Shown here: one piece after another, positions 32,780 through 45,159 of the stretch | Position numbering within the stretch: position 1 is the first letter of the stretch | Layout of the letters: every line of letters starts with the position of its first letter | Assembly: GCA_946800325.1 (NCBI GenBank) | Contig: OX326958.1 | Coordinates: forward strand, 13,668,992-13,732,991 | Source of the DNA: Luzula sylvatica | Taxonomy: Eukaryota; Streptophyta; Magnoliopsida; Poales; Juncaceae | DNA: 64,000 nucleotides | Direction of reading: 5' to 3' | Position numbers and translations under genes: made by a program | The notes under the pieces: generated by a model | Database searches by the model: none | The model's input: only the letters and a program-made list of their open reading frames with translations | What the model was told of the DNA's origin: nothing

Positions 32780-34560
32780 TGCCACGCTCATTATGCTCGA
32801 GCCACTTCACCTCTGCTGGCACGTCCGACACGTCTGCCCTACTAATGTGTCCTGAATCGTCATTTCAGAAAAATAAATAAATAAAATGTAGGGGTGAATA
32901 TGATATTTTCAGATTTATAAATAAGCAAGTACCTCATTCTTGTACCATAATAAAATAAAATAAACAAAGAAAAATTATAATATTCAAATAATGAAATCGA
33001 AATGGCACATTGTCGAAAAAAGTTTTTATTGATTTGCACGAAATGAAACTGTCCCGCAAACTCCCCTTAAACTTCCTCACCCCTGCCATTTTGAATTCGC
33101 AACAAATTGTCTTAATTTTGTCGATTGATGCTCGCTTGAATTTGACTGATTTGGATAAAAATAGTAATTAGGTTAAATTAAGACTATATTAAGTTCTAAA
33201 TTAAGACACATTTGCCACAATTTTGGTCCAATTGAGACTGATTACTTCGTCAAATTGGAGAACACGAATGTATTTCGGTAAGCATCAGCCCGAAACAGTT
33301 ACGGCATGGCTGCGCCATCTCCAAGGGCTTGTCCTGGCACTGGTTGAGCCAACGTCAGCCTATTCCCATCAAGCGGGCCTCATTTTTGCTGCTCGTACTT
33401 GCTCCGGAATCTCGTAATCCAATGCCTCCCTGTACGTAGAAGGTCGAGGAAGCGTCGTGTACCTTGCAACAAAAGAGGAAAAATAACAGTACCAGAAAAA
33501 CTGAATGTTTGAAAGATATATGCTGACCAAATGATAAATTAGAAACACAGAACCTCCAAAAATAAATCCCAAACAAAAAATTGCAGCCAAATTCGTAATT
33601 AGGGTTTGTCGCTTGAGTGTTGTACTTGCTCTTGCTTCCTCTTGTTGTTTCTCTCGATCTAGGGTTTACGGAGATAATAGTCGTGCCACGGCATTGAGAA
33701 ACGAATGCCCAGATTTCGATGCCATCTCCCTCGCGAGCGCGGAGCCTAGCTCCTGACGGCCATTGTTCCGTCGTGGATTCACCGGCTTTTCTTCGCCATC
33801 TCGCCGCCAGGGTATCGTCATCGCTTCATTTCTCTCTTTCTTTCTCTATATTCATCGCTACATTTCTCTCTTTGTTTGTCTATTTTTTTGGGCTTGTGCA
33901 AATGACAGGGGAGAGAGAAAGGGGAGGGAGTAATTGCAATGGAGGGAATAAACACTGTCTAGACTGGGCTCACATAATCCATCTCACATTAGCATGAACT
34001 GGTGTATGTGAACCAAGTTTATTCAATTGTGGGCCGTTTGATCTTGATTAATGTTGATCAAATGGTCAGAACTGATCTGGTGACGTGGACGCACCAAACG
34101 ACAGTAATTTTGTTTACTTTATACATAACATTAATAATTTGGCTAGTGCAGTATCCATTTATCTATTCGTTTGAATTATTACCACATCTTGTCGTGATGA
34201 CTTTTAATCAATGAAAAGGAGGAAAACCCCAATGTTCCTTCAAAAATAAAACAAAATAACAGATCAAGGTTTCTTTGTCCATATGAATACTCAAAATCCA
34301 AAACCGATTAAAATTATTGAAAAAGAAAACAATTCGAATTCAAGGCTTGATTGGTACTTTGTATTCCATATCGCTCTTCTAAAAAAATGATGATAGTTGC
34401 AGCCGGTGAAGAAGGAACGAGATTGTCAGATAGCGCCGCCGAGAGAGATGAGGCTGGAAAGTACAAAATTATTAAATTAACATGATGATTAGATATTTTA
34501 CCAAACTTATTTATTTTAATAGTCACAGATTATACTCACATATTATGCCCTAATTTTACC
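32780..34560. other. Cluster of short gene-like fragments, probably Helitron cargo
   Basis: GC-richer islands stand out: about 32785-32860, 33250-33470, 33600-33815 and 34340-34460. On the minus strand 33460-33370 reads RYTTLPRPSTYREALDYEIP, a plausible exon, and on the plus strand 33700-33812 ends CGCCAG before GTATCG, a donor match. AGGGTTT boxes (33601, 33661) are typical of plant promoters or 5' leaders. I cannot name any of these proteins; the mix of unrelated pieces on both strands beside a Helitron end suggests captured gene fragments. Confidence 0.35.
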
Positions 34561-34657
34561 AAACTTATTTATTTTAAATGAAGAAAGAATTAGAATACTC
34601 ACAGATTATACTCGCCAAAGAAGCTTGAAAAAAAAAGGGGGCTAAAGAACAGATATT

Positions 34658-34662
<5 letters not shown>

Positions 34663-34704
<42 letters not shown>
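34663..34704. repeat. (GA)n microsatellite
   Basis: About 20 GA units. The minus-strand frame across it (34599-34808) is an artefact. Confidence 0.95.
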
Positions 34705-34705
<1 letters not shown>

Positions 34706-34899
34706 CTACAAAGTACAAACTACAAAGGCTGGAGAGAGAGGAGTGAGAGGGAAGATGAGAATGGTAAGATAGGAAATTAAGGAGAAAAATAAGGAATGGA
34801 AAGAACATATTTGAAAGAAATGAAGAAACATAATTAGTGATACAACCTAATAATATTAATATTCAAATTACCCTTTTGATAAAAGGTATACCATAGAAG

Positions 34900-35268
34900 C
34901 CTCCTTATTTTATATTAATTTTTCATGAATTATAAATAAAATATTACAATTGTATAGACACAACATTTAATATTTTTTTTTTTAAATTACTAAATATTAA
35001 ACAATATTTATGAATTTTTGTACAGCTAATAAAATTAATAAAAAAAAAAATATTTTTAGTTACTACCTATGAAAATAAAATGGTATTTTGGTAAAAAAAA
35101 CATAACATCAATCATGATTAGTTATATTCAAATTATAAGTTTGGTACAAATATTAAGATACAACCTTCCGTTCCTTACTCGTTCATTCCCCAATTTAGTG
35201 AAATAACACTCCTTACTTCATATCCGAGATTATTGTCGAAGGTATAAAATAGTACATATTTTACTGAT
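34900..35268. repeat. Dispersed AT-rich repeat, copy 1
   Basis: Matches 37365-37815 with small gaps: ACACAACATTTAATA, CATCAATCATGATTAG, ACTCGTTCATTCCC and TATCCGAGATTATTGT occur in the same order. The first half also resembles 25130-25430 next to the plus Helitron end. Confidence 0.75.
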
Positions 35269-36420
35269 CGATCCAGAATTCCATTTTCCAGATCTAAATA
35301 TTTGTTCTCAATCAATCTAGAAATACAAACAAACAAAAAACTTGTTATAATATTTTATATTTAATAATATAGACCATTTCACAACTCCGAAAACAAAGAT
35401 TAAATTAAATAAATTTCAAATGATCCGAAAACTAAATTTTTAGAAAACTGAATGATTCGAATTAAATTTTGCAAAATCCGAATGATCCAAAAATCGAAAT
35501 AACCAAGATCCGAAAACCGAAACGATCCAAAACCGAATGCTCCGAAAACAGAAACGACCCGGAACCAAATGACCTAAAAATTGAAATCAATTTTTTTATA
35601 ATTGTTTTCATTTCAAAATAGCAATTGATTGGATTGAGAGATTTATATGTGAATTTATCATTACTTTTTATTGGTATATACAAATTGAATTCGTTTTTTT
35701 TTATATTTATTATTGTGCCATTGTGAGAAATTGAATAACTTTATCTTGAATTTCAATTTATTTATACTTTTTCTATTAATTATGGATTTATGTGAAAAAT
35801 TAACTTTACCAGTATTTTGTTATGTTTAAAATTATATAAAAAAATATTTCTGCATTCTATACATGTTTGTGCATATTTTTCATGTTTGAAAATTTGTCTA
35901 TTTAATAAAAAACTAATAAACATAAAAAAAATATTTGGAATACGATAAACATCTGTTTCATAGAAAAGATAAATGCCTAGAGGATAATCAAATAAGATAA
36001 AAATATTCAAAAGAAAGCCAATAAAATTATATAATTCATTTCTTCTCCTTGTGATTGCGTACTTTTGTTCAGCTTGAAGAAACGTGTATGCTACGGATTA
36101 AATATTTGTTTCTAGAATTCAATAATTCATTCCAGAGGATTAAATATTTGTTTCATAAAAAAATGGTAAACTTAATGCACCACTCTAAACCCTACGCACT
36201 AAAGTTTGAATATTAAATATTACATTGCAGTTGATGAAAGTGAGATGACCAAATTTAGAGAGCAAAATTGCGGATGGATCTAGAATTCCATTTTCTAGAC
36301 CTAAATATGTGTTGTCCATCAATCTAGAAATACAAACAAACAAAGAACTTGGTAAAATATTTTATCTTTAATAATACGAACCATTTCCCAACTCCGAAAA
36401 CAAATATTAAATTATCCTCC
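35268..36420. repeat. Direct repeat pair (GATCnAGAATTCCATTTTC)
   Basis: About 140 bases at 35268-35405 recur at 36275-36420 (AATTCCATTTTC, CAATCTAGAAATACAAACAA, CAACTCCGAAAACAAA). Between them 35450-35590 has a run of CCGAAAnCGA units. Confidence 0.7.
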
Positions 36421-36454
36421 AATGTCTTAGAAATAATAATATGATATAATTTAA

Positions 36455-36800
36455 AAGCCATCCACTTCACGATTTAACTTGTTTTTTTAACCATATAACT
36501 CTAAAGCATGTTCTCGCTTTTATACAACTCATTTGGCAAGTTTCACATTTCATGATGTCAATTAGTGTGATCAACACATAACTCTTCACAAAAAGATTGC
36601 TTCTAAGAAATGAACAAATGGAATGAGCCTCTTTTTATCTATACACCACAGTCTATCTCTTTTTGAAATTCATGACATTCAGGGACTAAACTGCCAAATA
36701 TCCCTCTCCTCCCTTGCTTTCTAAAATCTCAGCAAAAATCACTCTGGCAGAGACTAAATTGGGTTGGGCAATTTCATACTTTTCTCTCGCAAATTTAGCT
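36455..36800. repeat. Paralogous copy of the Mutator-like element's target region
   Basis: Matches 41303-41610: CTTTTTAACCATA, CTCTAAAGCA, GTTCTCGCT, TTTGGCAAGTTTCAC, ATTCATGACATTCAGGG, CACTCTGGCAGAG. It also carries the sequence found left of the element (TTTAACTTG), so it shows the site before insertion. Confidence 0.75.
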
Positions 36801-37364
36801 ATGCAAATATGATATTTAAATAACGTATATTTCTCTTGGATACTAATATACTTTAATTTTTAAATGTCATTATATATTCAGTGAATATATCTTTTTAGTC
36901 ATGTTATACTTTAAAAAAAATTATCAAAGCACAAGTCGTGATAGGACGAAGGAAGCAACGCTTTCACGAGGCAGTTAACAAACTCACATACATACATCAA
37001 ACATTTATATACATAACTTGACTTGCAAAAAAATAATACAAACGTCAGTAGTTTCCGAATTAAAGGAAGACAAAAACATCAAAGCAAGAAGAATAAGAAG
37101 AAGGAGTTCGCTTTGAAGTGAATTGGATAGCAGCAGTGAAAATTCACACGTTGTTTAAACAAATATTCAATTCATTAGTTCGTTACAAGGTGTGCAATCC
37201 CCAAATAGAGGTGTTTTTATTATTATTTGATGTTTAAACAAATATTAGATGTTTAAACATAAAAAAGAGAACGGAAATAAAAAATTAGATGTTTAAACAA
37301 ATATTTTTCTATCAATATATTTTCAAAGTGTTTATTTATTGTTGTTTATTTTATTATTATTTGA

Positions 37365-37815
37365 TGTTCGTTTTTCATTAATTATAAATGAAATATTAAA
37401 ATTGTATAAACACAACATTTAATAAAAAAAATTAAATCACTACTTATAAAACAATATTTATGAAATTTCTTACAACTAATAAAATTAATAACAAAATAAC
37501 AAAATATTTTTTTCATTACTACCTAATAAAAGGGTATTTTAGTAAAAAAAAATAGCATCATTCATGATTAGTTTTAATCCAAATAGAGATGTTTTAAAAT
37601 AGGGTTTTTGTGGAATATTCAAAAAGTTGAGGTTTTTTGAAACTTTCCCAAGATATAAAATAATACACATTTTGCACTAGCTCGCTGAAGACAAATATTA
37701 AGATATAACCTTCGGTTCCTTACTCGTTCATTCCCTAATATAGTGAAATAACCCTCCTTTCTTCATATCCGAGATTATTGTAAAAGGTATAAAATAGTAC
37801 ATATTTTCCTTGCAT
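37365..37815. repeat. Dispersed AT-rich repeat, copy 2
   Basis: Second copy of 34900-35268, slightly longer, with an extra block (GGTTTTTTGAAACTTTCCC). Confidence 0.75.
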
Positions 37816-38025
37816 CAAATATACAAACTTCTCATTTTTGGGAATTTTCAATAACCTACTTCCCAAAAAATGATCGACCATTTCACAACTCCCAAAAACT
37901 ATATTGAACCAGAATAATATAATATTTTTTTAAGGCGAGAACAAATGGTTTGTACAGTTTTTCTCATTTAAAATTGATTACATTGTAGCGTCTTAGAAAT
38001 ACTTCACATTTGAACTTGCTTTTTA

Positions 38026-41000
38026 GGGTTCGGGGCTTGTCCAAAACCCTTTGGGCACAAAGTTTGTCCAAATACATCCTCCATTGTCCGATTAAAATCG
38101 TGATATGATTGTGCTTGATGGGCTTCAACTCTCCGTTAACACACTTAACAGATATTGTATTGTCAAATTTAGGAATAAAAACACTAAATATTCTCTCTCC
38201 TCCTCAGAATACTCTCTTCTTTCGTCTCTCTCATCTTAGTTTTCCCATGTCAGAACCCTTAGGTCTCCTTGTGGCTGAGAAGAGAACTCGTTTCTTTATA
38301 TCGAAACTCGTCGCTCGGCATCCAGAAGTAACTGTATTGTTTTCATCCAATCGTACGATTATATCTTCTATAAATAAGTCCTTGACATGATGTTAATCTA
38401 TCGCCATGGAAAGGGGATGTACCCACATCTTTGTAAGTCTTGATTTTTTTAGTCCAAATTCCAAATTTAAATTATCTTCTATAAGTAAGTCCTTGGCATC
38501 CAGAAGTAACTATATTGTTTTCCTCCACTCGTTTCTTTTGTCTTTTTTTGTATATCTTTAATATTTTATATAATGTACATATCAAAGTGTATTGAATGAC
38601 TTCCATGAGGTCTAGTCATTATCTACATTTAATTGGAATACTGGCATTTTCGAAATCCAAGCTACCACTGTTATATTATACTTTTGATGCTACAAAATTT
38701 TGGAAGTAGGATTGCAATTTGATTTATTTTATATGTATCTACTTAGGGCTTTTCTGTTGTAGTCCAAAGTATATAAATTTGATTAATGAAAAAGCTCATT
38801 GAATGAGGGGTGTTTAAACCCCCTCCAATTTTATCAAAATTTGATTTATTTTGTTCTTGTTTGGAATAATTAGGATTCAGAATTTGCCCAAAAGCCGTGA
38901 ATTTAGCCATGGGTATCAATATCAATTGGTGAATTTGACATCTTTTATTATTATTCATAATTCTCGATTCTAGGCATATTTGGTCTATCGGCCGAAACTG
39001 ACAAAAAAAGACATACCTCTCTAAATTGGGAATTTTTTATATATCTTGTTATACTACTGGTACGTTATTTCATCTTATTAAATTTGACTTTTATTTTCAA
39101 ATTGTGTTTTTATTTTTACAATTAGAGGTGATATTTCATTTTGCCCTCTAAATTACAGTTGGATGGATTCTTTTCTCAGCGATTTACTCGACCAGATTTT
39201 GCCCGACTGGCCAGGTTGTCAGTGTGATTTACTCGGTTTGGGTTCGCACCAAACAAAATGATGTTGCTTTCGTAAGATGTTATAATTCTCTTTTACTATC
39301 TAGTCAAGTTTTTAATGTTGAGCATAGGCAAATGACTCCCGAAGCTTGTGAATATGTTATTATTTGAGTTGCGTTGTGTGATTTTTTAGTGGCATGTCTG
39401 TATTGAGAAGTTTGGTTTTATTGTTGTGTGATTTTGTAGATTTCTTTTACGTACAAATATTATGATTTTGTAGTGTCATATGATTTGGATTTATTTTTAT
39501 GTACCGAATGATGTATTAATCGGCAAACTGATTCATTTGAATTATTTGTTTTTTTTTTTGAATTAAGGGTAGCGAAAGCCATGTGTTATTTGTTAGTGAC
39601 TGATATTATTATTGTTGAAGTACCAGTAAATTGGGATTCATTTATTATTTGTAAGTGATTATAGCCACATTCATAATGGTAAGTTATTGACATCTAAATT
39701 CAAAATATTCATACTTGCGCATTTATTCATAGACTAAATGTAAAAAAAAAACAAGTTGAATAGCAGAGAAACAAACGATGACTTTAAATTGTCCATAAAT
39801 TTAACAAAAAATATTATATCACGGCATCGAGAAGACTTGAGTTTCTAATTATTATCCTGTAAATGTCCGACATGCATAGCATTGAGAGGGTCAGATGCGG
39901 ACCCAAAACCATATAATCTCTGTTAAATTTAGGACAAAAAGTTAAGAAATGAACTTATATAAATAATAAAATCGAAAAATGAAGGGTAATTTGCTTAATA
40001 TCAATATAATGTTAGTAGATGGCAATAACGGGTATCCAGAAAATTCCATTCCTACCGCAGGCCCTTCAAATCGATATTGTACATTGTCCCCTTTGATCGA
40101 GTTATTTTCTACAAAAAATAGTAACGAAATATTAAAAATCAGAATTGGTTTTCAACTGATATTTCAAAAATTGATACATGCAACAAATAGAAGTACTAAG
40201 AAATTTATTTGTACAGCAAATAAAACAAATTATTTGTGAAATAAAACCTTGTTGATTGAGATCAATTTCTTCATCTATATTAATTGGCAGGAAAATCGGC
40301 AAATCAACATTATTCATTGACATTGTTTTTCTAATGACTTGGTCTGAAAAAAAAATTCAATCTTTATTCAACTAAATCACAAACTCACTGCAAATGAAAT
40401 CAGAAAATGAGAGAAAGATAACCTGAAAGGGTTTGTGGGAAAATCGGCAAATCAACATTATTCATCGACATTGTTTTTCTAATGACTTGGTCTGAAAAAA
40501 AAAATTCAATCTTTATTCAACTAAATCACAAACTCACTGCAAATGAAATCAGAAAATGAGAGAAAGAGAACCTGAAAGGGTTTGTGGGAAAATCGGCAAA
40601 TCAACATTATTCATCGACATTGTTTTTCTAATGACTTGGTCTGAAAAAAAAAAATTCAATCTTTATTCAACTAAATCACAAACTCACTGCAAATGAAATC
40701 AGAAAATGAGAGAAAGAGAACCTGAAAGGGTTTGTGGGAAAATCGGCAAATCAACATTATTCATCGACATTGTTTTTCTAATGACTTGGTCTGAAAAAAT
40801 AATTCAATCTTTATTCAACTAAATCACAAACTCACTACAAATGAAATCAGAAAATGAGAGAAAGAGAACCTGAAAGGGTTTGTGGGAAGTCGCCGCTGAT
40901 TCTCTTTCCCCTAGCCACCTAGGGCTCCCTCTTTTCTCACCTGATCGTAGAAATCGAAACATAGGGAAGGGGGGAATCAGGGAAGGCAAGAACAGGAAAC

Positions 41001-41302
41001 ACGAGAGGGGAGAAAGCAATGATTCCGCCATGAGATTTTTCTATTACGTTTCCAATTGGAGTCGAGATTTGATTCTCGAATTATTTCTGCCACGAGAGAG
41101 AGACGAAAGAAGAGAGTCTCCTGAGGAGGAGAGAGGATATTTCGCGATTTCATTCCTAAATGGACATTACAATATCTGTTAAGTATGTTAACGGAGAGTT
41201 AAAAATCTATCAAGCGCAATCATATCATGATTTCAATCTGAAGGTGGAGGATGTATTTGGACAAACTTTGTGCCCAAAGGGCTTTGGGCAAGCCCCGAAC
41301 CC
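38026..41302. mobile_element. Mutator-like element with long inverted ends and gene-like cargo
   Basis: 3277 bp flanked by the 9-bp TSD TGCTTTTTA (38017-38025 and 41303-41311). Inverted ends of about 215 bp start GGGTTCGGGGCTTG and stay about 85 percent alike through GTCCAAATACATCCTCCA, ACTCTCCGTTAAC and CTCTCTTCTTTCGTCTCTCTC. A 9-bp TSD with ends over 100 bp is the Mutator pattern. No transposase is seen. The interior has leader-like sequence next to each end, short frames reading inward (plus 38247; minus 41031) and an exon-like array at 40292-40889, so it resembles a Pack-MULE. Confidence 0.88.
40292..40889 (-). repeat. Four tandem copies of an exon-like unit, 148-150 bp
   Basis: Units begin at about 40292, 40440, 40589 and 40739 and are almost identical. 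On the minus strand each full unit has a pyrimidine tract and CAG, then 69 bases from ACCAAGTC to CCCTTTCAG, then GTTCTC as donor. The 69 bases are open in one frame (23 codons, including ATGTCGATGAATAATG), and that frame continues across unit junctions if spliced. Upstream on the same strand, 41031-40874 is a possible first exon (MAESLLSPL...) ending in the same CCCTTTCAG-GTTCTC. The last copy continues differently (IFLPINIDEEIDLNQQG). The frame at 40819-41031 reads past the donor; no function is recognised. Confidence 0.6.
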
Positions 41303-43460
41303 TGCTTTTTAACCATACAACTCTAAAGCACGTTCTCGCTATTATGCGACTCATTTGGCAAGTTTCACAAAAAGATTGCTACTAAGAAATGAACAAATGG
41401 AATGAGCATTTTTATCTACACACCACAGAATGCCTCTTTTGGAAATTCATGACATTCAGGGGCTAAATCGCAAAATATCCCTCTCTAAATCTCAGAAAAA
41501 AACACTCTGGCAGAGTCTCCGGGTTCGCAAATTAAAACCCGTTTATCGACGGGGATACTAGAGACTAAATTCGGTTGCGCAATTTCGTACTTTTCTCTGA
41601 CTTATTTAGCTGCCACGTCAGCAAGATCAGGGTCCACGATCGCAAGACAACATCCTCTGAACCCTGCTCCGCTGAAACGGGCCCCATAGACACCTGGCGC
41701 TTCTAGAAGGATCTTATACAGCTGTACCATTTCCTTGCTCCCAAATAAAAACACAACATTTTGTAGCAAGGGTATATGTGAGATATTAAGATTTTGCAAG
41801 GGCAAATACATGAAAATATCTTGATATATTAAGATTAATATATACCGCATTCATATTTGTCGATGGAGCTTCGACCAGATTGGGTTACGAGTTTACCAAA
41901 ATCCTCCAAGTTGCCACAACCCCATGCATCTTGACCTAAATACGAAACATAATTATATTTATACGAGTAATATTGTAAATTATGAAATAATTCATATTAA
42001 TTTGAATAATAATTAAAATCACCTTTTGCAACTCGTCTCGTCTCGGAGAAATAGTGTTCGGCTCTTTTAGCCAAAGTTTTCTTTTATTTCCCCCTACAAT
42101 ATAAATAAAACTAGAATTCATTTATTTTTCAAAAACAAAAAATTTAGTTATTGTATATATATTTATTTACTTGCCTTACGAGCCTCATATGTATTTTGAT
42201 CAACTGTGATAACATCAAACAGAAAATATCGTTAATCTCAGAAAAATAATTGAGAAGAAAATCAAAACGAAAATAATTTCAACGTTTCAGAGGATGAAAT
42301 TGCAAAATTTCTCATACACACCGTTGCAAAGAAGCGGCTCCAAATTATCACCGCCTCCAATTCTACATGCCAAAATAAACAAAAATTGGAATTGTTAAAA
42401 AAAGAAAATGGATTTTATAACAAATAATAAAATATAAGTTGAGGGACTAACTTGAAAAGTTGACGAGCAACCTCTTTACACTCGGAAACCAATAAGACCC
42501 TACAAAATATCCTAATTAATGCCAAACAAATTATAAGTTTACACAATATAATATATCAAATGAATTTACCTTCTCGAGATCATAACCTTCATGTTTCAAT
42601 GCATAAACTGCACCTCGCGCATAACTCTCCCAGTTTATATCTTTGGGCCTGTTTGGCACATGGAATTTTGCGGCGAGCGGACTTTTCTAATTCCACTCAA
42701 TTGATATTCCTTGTTTGGTTGAAATGTTAACGAAAGAATTAGGAGATGCTCCACCTTTTCTTTCCATTGAGATTCTCCATTTTGCAGCTCGTAGAAAAGC
42801 TGGAGCGAAAATTACCCGCAAAACTTATTGATGTTAATAATACCCACACATGCTTCCTCTCTCCTCTCGCCACTCTCTAATCTTGTCACAAAAAAACTTT
42901 TCTCCGACTTTGACTGCTTTCTCTATCTTTTTCTGTGGGTGTGCTTCTCACGACTTGTTCTTTGGATTGAATTCCTTCATTCGCCTCATTTGTCCTTTTA
43001 GGTATGTATGCACATGTGTTTTTTTTACATGTTTTTGTCTAATTTGTTTAAATAGAATTTGCGGGTAAGTTTAATAATATAATCATGATATGATTGTAAA
43101 TATATTGATGTCAATAAATACATTATAATTAATAAATACTCATGAAATTTATCTATTATGGATATGCATTGTAATTTATAAGGGTCCAGAGAATTGGTGC
43201 ATCATTATAATCCACACCAAATAAATAAAATATAACATGTTATAATTCAAATAAAATTAAAATTTCAAAACAAATACAAGAAAAAACGATGAATAATACA
43301 CATGAAACCGAAATATATTTAAAATATCATCCATTAACGTAAAAAATATCAATTTTTATAAAAAAAATACAATTGTAAATTATACCATAAGAAATTAACA
43401 ATTGAGCCATAGTTTTATACGGAGATTATATATGGAGCTGCAATAATACAAAAATAACAT

Positions 43461-43662
43461 CCTTGATGAGGTGGCAAGAGAAGATTAAGTAGGTTGATTA
43501 GTATTACTGATTGTTTCATTTAACGATTTAATTGACACGTCAATTAACATTTACTAATATTAATATATTATAAATTATTGATGTGTTAATTAAACGTGTC
43601 AATCAACATTTAATTGAGTCAATTAGAAATGTTAATCAATTTACTTTGTCATCTCTTCAAGG
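43461..43662. mobile_element. MITE family CCTTGATGAGG, copy 1
   Basis: 202 bp with inverted ends (CCTTGATGAGGTGGCAAGAG and the inverse of the right end CCTTGAAGAGATGACAAAGT) and an interior of AATTGACACGTCAATTAACA-type palindromes. Related copies at 57708-57918 and 63143-63330. Confidence 0.75.
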
Positions 43663-43889
43663 ATATTGTGATGAGTTTGAGGGCAAATTATATTTTTTTT
43701 GATACATGAATATAATTTGGATTGCAACAAAAATAAAATTTAGAAAAATAAAAATAAATTAACACGTGTCATTTTTCTGTGATATATTCTGCATTATTAC
43801 TATTGAATGATTATGAATAACTATGTAGTAAATTTGACTATTGTGTCTTCATTTGGTTTATTGTGTCTATTAAAATTATAGTTTGAGGG

Positions 43890-44480
43890 CGTTTCTTGCC
43901 CAGTCAATAATTGCAAGATAACAACTCCAAAGGAGTATATATCGGACTTCGGACCGAGAATGCCTATTAAAATTTTCACAAGTCAGATTAATAAATATTT
44001 TTAATTAATTCAAAAAACTAATAAACATAAAGTTCCCACCACTTTAGTCATGATCCCGTGACAAGGCGCACATGACGTGATGTACCTAACTATTCCAAAA
44101 CATCCGCTAGTTCACTCTTATAATTTGTGTCGAGTAATATGTTATCCGATTTTACATCACAATGTACAAGAGGTTGGGGTCTTGTAAGATGTAGAAATTC
44201 CAAAACAACACCTGCATTTAAAAATACCTCATGTTAGGCAACATAATTACATTATAATTTTAAATACAACGAAAAACTATATTACCTATTTCTAAAGCAA
44301 TGTTCCAGCGACGTCCCCAAAAAATTGGTGGCCTATCACCTCGTTTGAATAGGAAATCATTTAAACTACCATTATCCAAAAACTCGTACACTAAAATGTT
44401 TTTTTCATGATATACTCCGAGTAAAATTATGAGGCTGTGGTGCTTTATACGACTTAAATCTTCAATCTATACAAAAAGTT
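43890..44480 (-). pseudogene. Protein kinase relic (U-box-kinase type), catalytic pieces
   Basis: Minus-strand pieces in kinase order: 44470-44290 (LSRIKHHSLIILLGVYHEKN, then LVYEFLDNGSL and FKRGDRPPI), 44215-44090 (LVHCDVKSDNILLDTNYKS, with ELAD following) and 43970-43890 (KSDIYSFGVVILQLLTG). These match subdomains IV-V, VIb-VII and IX of U-box-containing cytoplasmic kinases, which couple a ubiquitin ligase to a kinase. The catalytic HRD is HCD, the DFG position is lost, and a stop follows at about 44090. It lies between two copies of a galacturonokinase exon. Confidence 0.78.
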
Positions 44481-45159
44481 TCAAAATTAAATATTTTCAA
44501 GCATGTAATAATGTAGTCATTTGAATTACACTACCTCGTGGTTGAGCAGACATGGTTCGTGATTTAGGATTTTCCCTCAATTTTTTTCTTTATGATTTTC
44601 TCCAATATTTTATCTTTTTTCTTATTTATCATACCTTTTATAAATATTATCATCTGAATAATTACTTAATCAATTCTACATTGAACAAGTTCATTTGTCT
44701 ATTTCCCTAAATGATGAGGTTTTCTTATCATTCACATATGAACATTGTTCATATAAAATAAGATATTTTTTACGATCATGTCATTTCTAATGCATGATTG
44801 AACTAACAGAAAAATGCATTTGGTGTTTTTACAATGAATTTTGAATGAATGCACAATATAATTTATCAAATGAATTTACCTTCTCGAGATCATAACCTTC
44901 ATGCTTCAATGCATAAACTGCACCTCGCGCATAACTCTCCCAGTTTATATCTTCAGGATTCTTGATTGGTTTTTGCAGCTCATTAGAGCTGAATAATTTA
45001 TAATTTGAGCAGTTAATAAACTAATAACTATATGATAATAATGAAAATGATAAGAATTACTTGAATTTTAACACTCCTTGGAATTGTCCAGATTGCAATA
45101 ATATCTACAAAAAACATAATAATATGTTAAAACTTAAACACCAAGTAAAACAGAATGTT

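Larger units (their letters stand above)
41605..45110 (-). pseudogene. Galacturonokinase gene relic (GHMP kinase)
   Basis: Galacturonokinase phosphorylates D-galacturonate at C1 in pectin sugar salvage in the cytosol. Exon pieces on the minus strand, in gene order: about 45110-45064 (QSGQFQG), 45000-44882 (INWESYARGAVYAL, then KHEGYDLEK), a second copy of that exon at 42640-42570, 42500-42445 (VSECKEVARQLF), 42360-42316 (NLEPLLCN), 42213-42177 (VDQNTYEARK), 42090-42023 (LAKRAEHYFSETRRVAKG), 41937-41850 (GNLEDFGKLV, KYECG) and 41735-41605 (LLEAPGVYGARFSGAGFRGC). Several keep splice sites. The N-terminus, the central exons with the GHMP ATP-binding Ser-rich loop, and the last residues are missing. 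A kinase relic and a MITE lie inside it. It cannot be functional. Confidence 0.88.

Noticed and set aside
40292..40889. A CRISPR-like array
   Set aside because: The four 149-bp units are contiguous with no unique spacers, and the context is a plant transposon.
41605..45110. A functional galacturonokinase gene
   Set aside because: The ATP-binding centre and N-terminus are absent, one exon is duplicated, and foreign sequence lies inside.
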